A DNA stretch of 32,931 nt from CAYYYA01 sp964487895 (lineage in GTDB: Bacteria > Patescibacteriota > Patescibacteriia > UBA1558 > 2-01-FULL-52-15): assembly GCA_964487895.1 (NCBI GenBank), contig CAZASM010000007.1, positions 1 to 32,931 on the forward strand, given 5' to 3'. The notes below the pieces were generated by a model. The model worked only from the letters and a program-made list of their open reading frames with translations, did not search any database and was not told the origin of the DNA. How positions within the stretch are numbered: the stretch's first letter is position 1; every line of letters begins with the position of its first letter. Below are positions 28,874-32,931 of the stretch, piece after piece. Position numbers and translations under genes: made by a program.

Positions 28874-29653
28874 ATGCTGCCAACGAATCACGAGGAAGAA
28901 GAAATAATTAACGATGAGTCTACTGATGAGGCTCGGCCGGTATCTTCGTCGTATGTTCAGATTCGGAGTCGAGCGCCACTGGATAAAAGTAGTAAGATTA
29001 TTATTTTCTTGATTAGTGTCTGCGGTTTTAGCGCTATTATCTTGGCAGGTTGGCTCATTATTGACGGTATTCGTAGCCCCTTTAAGCTTGATATTCAACA
29101 AATCGCCAGCAATGCCAGCTCCACTGATACTGCTATCACAGATGCTTTGAAAACCAAAGACACTGACGGCGATGGTTTGAAGGATTATGACGAGGTCTAT
29201 AGCTATAATACTAGCCCGTATTTGCAAGACACTGACGGTGACGGCCTGCCAGATGGCACGGAGATTAAGAATGGCACAGATCCCAACTGTAAGACTGGTG
29301 ACACCTGTCGTTCTATCCGTCTGGTCAATCCTGATACCAAACTATCTGATTTATTACCTGAGTTTAGTCCGGCTAATCAGACTTTACGAGATGCAACTTT
29401 GAAAGAATTCCGTGGTATTTTACTTGAAAGTGGTATGGATCAAGCAACGTTAGATAGTCTGACTGATGATGCTCTGCTAGTCTATATGGATGCCATTGTC
29501 AGAGCTGCTGATCTGCAGTCCGAACCAGTTGATGTTGATAGTTTAAGTGAAACTGAGATGCGAAATTTCCTAATCCAAGCTGGGTTGAAGGAAGCTGAAG
29601 TTAACCGTTTACCACCTGAGGATCTGAAAGATTTAATTAAGTCATTATTATAA
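28874..29653 (+). CDS. membrane protein with thrombospondin type-3 calcium-binding repeats
   Basis: An acidic cytoplasmic N-terminus (1-40), one membrane helix (41-63), then an exported region with two TSP3-type repeats, DTDGDGLKDYDE (96-107) and DTDGDGLPDGTE (119-130), and a Cys139/Cys144 pair. The DxDxDG loops are expected to bind calcium, as in dockerin/TSP3-like motifs. The C-terminal half is helical and acidic (LSETEMRNFLIQAGLKEAEV). The stop overlaps the start of the giant downstream gene by one base (TAATG), so the two proteins are probably made together at the envelope. Confidence 0.85.
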   Translation: MLPTNHEEEEIINDESTDEARPVSSSYVQIRSRAPLDKSSKIIIFLISVCGFSAIILAGWLIIDGIRSPFKLDIQQIASNASSTDTAITDALKTKDTDGDGLKDYDEVYSYNTSPYLQDTDGDGLPDGTEIKNGTDPNCKTGDTCRSIRLVNPDTKLSDLLPEFSPANQTLRDATLKEFRGILLESGMDQATLDSLTDDALLVYMDAIVRAADLQSEPVDVDSLSETEMRNFLIQAGLKEAEVNRLPPEDLKDLIKSLL

Positions 29654-32600
29654 TGAGGGTGTTTCGGAAATTTTGTTCAGGATTAATGCTCACCAGTGTA
29701 ATGGTGTTGATTTCGTTCAGTTTCTTCACCTCAGCTTATGCTCAAACATCACCCTGGGCTCCTACGTCATTTACTCCAACATTTGATGTTGCTGGTAGCG
29801 TAGCAGCTCCTGGTGGCATACCTGTCCAAGATCGTTTGGGAGTACTTTTTGACAAGATCTCAGCTATATTTGAGCGTAGTTATAAAACCATCGGTCAAAG
29901 TTTATTTCAGACAAGTCTTCAAACCTATCTCAATAATTTAGCTTATAATACAGCTACCTTTATCGCCGAAGGTGCTCCTGGTGGCAAACCACTAGTCCGA
30001 ACGAAAAGTTTTGGCCGAGTTCTAAATGACTCTCGTGATGCTGCCTATGGTGATTTCATCGGCAATTTATCGGAAGATTTTTTTGCTGGTTCAGGGCTAA
30101 ATCTTTGTGCTCCTTCACTCGATGTTCAGAACAGTATTACGTTAGGGACTATTAAAGATATTGGCGGTCAGGCACCTAATCCACCAAAGTGTGAGCTGAG
30201 TGAAATCAAAAAGAACTGGTCTCAGTTTGGTAGATCGTTAGACTCTGGTCAGTGGCTGTCTGAGGCGATGGTTGGTTTATCTCTTGATAGAAGAACTGAT
30301 GTTTTGGTTCAGCTCGTAGATCCAAATCAAAATGATTTAGGTATTTTTTTACAAATTGAAGGTAAAGCGCGTCAGAATGCCCAACGCGCTGAAGAAATAG
30401 CGAAGATCAGCGAAACAGCTTGTATGGGCTATCTAGATAAGGGCGCTGGTATTTCTGATGATGTTAAAGTGCACTGTGCCAAGGTCATGGGCGTTGATCA
30501 GAATGCTTATCGGGATGCATTATTAGAAGCGTCTTTGGTCAAAACCGAAGATGTCTTCCTAAATGCAGCTAAAGTTTTTGCCAAATCATTAACTGCTAAG
30601 TTGCTGCGGAAATATATTAGTGGTAGCTGGTCATTGGCTAATCTCTATGGTGGTAAGGATACCAATCTCCGTGATTCGTTGATTAATAGGTTGCGTAATA
30701 AAGTTGATTTACGAAGATTCGGTTCTGCTTCGGAGGTTTTTGCTGATTTGAAGACAGTTAATGTCGATGAGATTGATGACTTTGATTATTTGCAGAATTT
30801 AACTTCCTGTCCACCGGACCGTAAGCTGGCTCAACCAGATAACTGTACTATTGATAATAGTTTCTTAGCTGCTATTACTAATCATGAAACTGTGGGGCAA
30901 GCTATAGCTCAGGGTCATCTGCGTGGTGACTGGCCCTTAATTTCCTATCTCAACGCTTCCCAAAACGGTAATAAGAGTTGTTTCCAGAATGGTTATTGCT
31001 ACGGCAATATCGCTCGTTTACGCAGTTACCGTTTGGTTCCTGTGGGCTGGGAGATTGCTGCTGCGCTGAGTCCGATTGCTCGTCCAGTGACTTTAGGTGA
31101 AGCGGTAGATTGCTTCGAGAATGGACCAAAGTGTATCATGCCACCGGCTGCTAATATTTTTTATCACTTAGTTGATCCAAATTGGGTGCTGACAGCGCCG
31201 ACGACTCAGTGTAAAGCTTTGGTCTATGGTCCAACTTTAGAGGACGTCACCAGTAGTCAACGTCAACAGGTTTGTGTTGATCGACCATCTTGTCTGTCCC
31301 AAGATAGCAAAGGTAATTGTATCGGTGGTTATGGCTACTGCACCCAAGAGAGAAATATCTGGCGTTTCAGCGGCGAGCAATGTCAAGAACAATATTCTTC
31401 TTGTCAAATTTTCGTCCGTCGTGATAATGGTGCTAAATATAGCTATCTACAAAACACTCTCGAGCCCTGTGAAGCTGGTCAGGCTGGCTGTAATTGGTAT
31501 AGCTTGAGCCAAGAAAATGTTGGCACAGCAGCTAATCCTAACTATCAGTGGAATCCTAACGATCGTATTTATTTAAATAATAAAGTTACTAGCTGTGCTC
31601 AGCAGGACGCTGGTTGTCAAGAATTCATCAATCCTCAGACAAACGGTTTGAATCTTTTGGCTAATGGTAACTTCGATACTTATAAACTTAATATTGCTAC
31701 TGACCTCCAAGATGCTGACTTCCTCAATGACACAAAGGCCGATAGTTTCGATGGTTGGTTAGCTAATGGTGCTAGCTTTGATGTTTATACTGTCAGCGGT
31801 GACAAAGCTTATATCGGTAGTACTGGTTTGAAAGCAGTGGGCGATGGGCAGCTGTCGAACACAGCTCAGGCTGGAAGTTTATTAGGTAATAGTTTTACTT
31901 TGTCTTGGTATGGTAAAGCTGATGCTAACTGTACAGTTAATGCTGCTTTAGGTTCATTATCAACTTCTGCAGTCAGTGCCGACGTCAACTATACTACTGA
32001 GTGGCAACGTTTTCAGCTGACTCATACTTTTGGTTTAGATAATCTCGACCAACAACTAACTGTTTTCTTAGGTTCGCTAGCTAGCTGTAAAGGTAGTGTA
32101 GTCGATGGTGGTCTCTATCTTGATGGTGTTAAGTTAGAACGCGGAACTAGTCCCACGAATTATGCTGACTATGGTAATAGCGGCAAAGTGTATCTCAATG
32201 GCACACGCGTCAGCTGTAGTGCTGAAGAGGTAGGCTGTAATCTCTACTCACCAGTATCAGGCGGAGTAGCGGTGCCAGGTGTTGTCACTAATGCTGATCG
32301 TTGTCCAGCTGAGTGTGTTGGCTATCAGACTTATTTACAGCTACCAACACCTTTTGAGATTATAGAACAACCGGCTCCAGTCGCAACCAATGTTAATTTT
32401 ATCGCGAAAACAGCTAAACAGTGTAACGCCACAGATATTGGCTGTAGCGAATTTACCAATCTTGATGAATTAGCCGCCGGTGGTGAAAGTAAACATTATT
32501 ATAGCTATGTTCGTCAGTGTGTCGCAGCTAATTTAGGTTTGACTTACTACACCTTAGAGGGTAGTGACACTAGTGGTTTCCAAGTTCGTACCTGGCAGGT

Positions 32601-32931
32601 CTTGAAGAGTAATATTGATGCTGGTCCATGCACCAATGTGCTACCAGGAGCTATCACTTGTAGCGATACTGCGACCAACCAAGCTACCTGTCTGGCTAGT
32701 GATGTAACTACTGATCCAAATTGTCGAGAATTTTTCGATACTGCTGGTATCTCCACTTACCGTTTGCAGGACCAAGTGGTTTTCGCTACTAATGATTGCC
32801 ATCCGTTGCGTCGTAGCAGTGGTACTGTCTACAGTGGTGTGGATCAGGAAAGTCGCAAGTGCTCATTGGCTGCTGTCGGCTGTACAGAGTATCGTGGTAA
32901 TCAAGGTAATAATCTGCGTCAGATTAGTAGT
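29653..32931 (+). CDS. giant secreted Cys-rich protein, N-terminal 1093 residues (partial)
   Basis: The frame is open for all 1093 codons to the window end, with no stop. A signal peptide MRVFRKFCSGLMLTSVMVLI...AYA (cut before Gln31) sends it out of the cytoplasm. Residues about 665-840 look like a CBM4/9-type jelly roll (LLANGNFDTY ... LDGVKLERGTSPTNYADYG). A motif C-x5-G-C-x2-[FY] recurs at 606, 648, 855, 924 and 1070, suggesting regularly spaced disulfides; the motif at 648 precedes and that at 855 follows the jelly roll. In other CPR genomes comparable giant proteins sit in type-IV-secretion-like or pilus loci, but that part would lie beyond this window (inference). Function unknown. Confidence 0.85.
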   Translation, partial: MRVFRKFCSGLMLTSVMVLISFSFFTSAYAQTSPWAPTSFTPTFDVAGSVAAPGGIPVQDRLGVLFDKISAIFERSYKTIGQSLFQTSLQTYLNNLAYNTATFIAEGAPGGKPLVRTKSFGRVLNDSRDAAYGDFIGNLSEDFFAGSGLNLCAPSLDVQNSITLGTIKDIGGQAPNPPKCELSEIKKNWSQFGRSLDSGQWLSEAMVGLSLDRRTDVLVQLVDPNQNDLGIFLQIEGKARQNAQRAEEIAKISETACMGYLDKGAGISDDVKVHCAKVMGVDQNAYRDALLEASLVKTEDVFLNAAKVFAKSLTAKLLRKYISGSWSLANLYGGKDTNLRDSLINRLRNKVDLRRFGSASEVFADLKTVNVDEIDDFDYLQNLTSCPPDRKLAQPDNCTIDNSFLAAITNHETVGQAIAQGHLRGDWPLISYLNASQNGNKSCFQNGYCYGNIARLRSYRLVPVGWEIAAALSPIARPVTLGEAVDCFENGPKCIMPPAANIFYHLVDPNWVLTAPTTQCKALVYGPTLEDVTSSQRQQVCVDRPSCLSQDSKGNCIGGYGYCTQERNIWRFSGEQCQEQYSSCQIFVRRDNGAKYSYLQNTLEPCEAGQAGCNWYSLSQENVGTAANPNYQWNPNDRIYLNNKVTSCAQQDAGCQEFINPQTNGLNLLANGNFDTYKLNIATDLQDADFLNDTKADSFDGWLANGASFDVYTVSGDKAYIGSTGLKAVGDGQLSNTAQAGSLLGNSFTLSWYGKADANCTVNAALGSLSTSAVSADVNYTTEWQRFQLTHTFGLDNLDQQLTVFLGSLASCKGSVVDGGLYLDGVKLERGTSPTNYADYGNSGKVYLNGTRVSCSAEEVGCNLYSPVSGGVAVPGVVTNADRCPAECVGYQTYLQLPTPFEIIEQPAPVATNVNFIAKTAKQCNATDIGCSEFTNLDELAAGGESKHYYSYVRQCVAANLGLTYYTLEGSDTSGFQVRTWQVLKSNIDAGPCTNVLPGAITCSDTATNQATCLASDVTTDPNCREFFDTAGISTYRLQDQVVFATNDCHPLRRSSGTVYSGVDQESRKCSLAAVGCTEYRGNQGNNLRQISS

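Overview
The window looks like a chromosomal segment of a Candidate Phyla Radiation (Patescibacteria, Parcubacteria-like) bacterium. The support is indirect but consistent: a shortened, apparently hinge-less SMC; a NusB-Nudix fusion; an acidic tail on ribosomal protein S16; leaderless housekeeping genes; PsbP-like 'YP.DW' anchored proteins; and a giant Cys-rich secreted protein behind a thrombospondin-type-3 protein. TGA is used as a stop, so the code is standard. I do not assign a phylum beyond this.

Layout. 1-849 (minus): 5' end of a 16S rRNA gene, a long structured leader and a near-consensus promoter. 917-6292 (minus): trmD, khpA, rpsP, a pterin carbinolamine dehydratase and smc. 6488-7716 (plus): three unknown small genes. 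7791-13597 (minus): an operon of four membrane-anchored PsbP-like proteins plus a 36-codon ORF holding only their membrane anchor. 13734-15567 (minus): the rpmF, nusB-nudix and rnc operon. 15723-15983: a divergent promoter and a candidate structured non-coding RNA. 15996-21343 (minus): a cupredoxin lipoprotein, a DUF3179 protein, and an hsp20, 71-aa ORF, VanW, membrane-protein operon. 21456-21527 (minus): tRNA-Glu. 21758-24357: five more unknown small plus-strand genes and a divergent YgjP-type zinc peptidase. 24406-28730 (plus): tsaD, tsaE, tsaC, an MFS transporter and rsmA, i.e. tRNA t6A synthesis and 16S dimethylation. 28874 to the end (plus): a membrane TSP3-repeat protein and the start of a giant secreted protein that runs off the window.

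Two gene-expression styles coexist. Housekeeping genes generally lack a Shine-Dalgarno (SD) sequence, and trmD, hsp20 and the YgjP gene have a -10 box exactly six bases before the ATG, as expected for leaderless mRNAs. In contrast, nine short proteins of unknown function sit in six compact plus-strand cassettes with a TTGAC-type promoter, a 30-75 base leader, a strong GGAGG-type SD and usually an intrinsic terminator. They appear more GC-rich than their neighbours. Three of them (21758, 22911, 23980) share an N-terminal helical pattern.

Small palindromic DNA is abundant: two copies of a 56-58 bp three-helix element, a family of short GGGAC...GTCCCGT-like hairpins (one inside tsaD), AAGTCAAAAGTC arrays (one forming the end of rsmA), and a palindromic element beside rpsP. 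The best candidates for something undescribed are the SD-led small-gene cassettes, the tandem PsbP-module operon with its orphan anchor peptide, and the structured RNA near 15760-15950.
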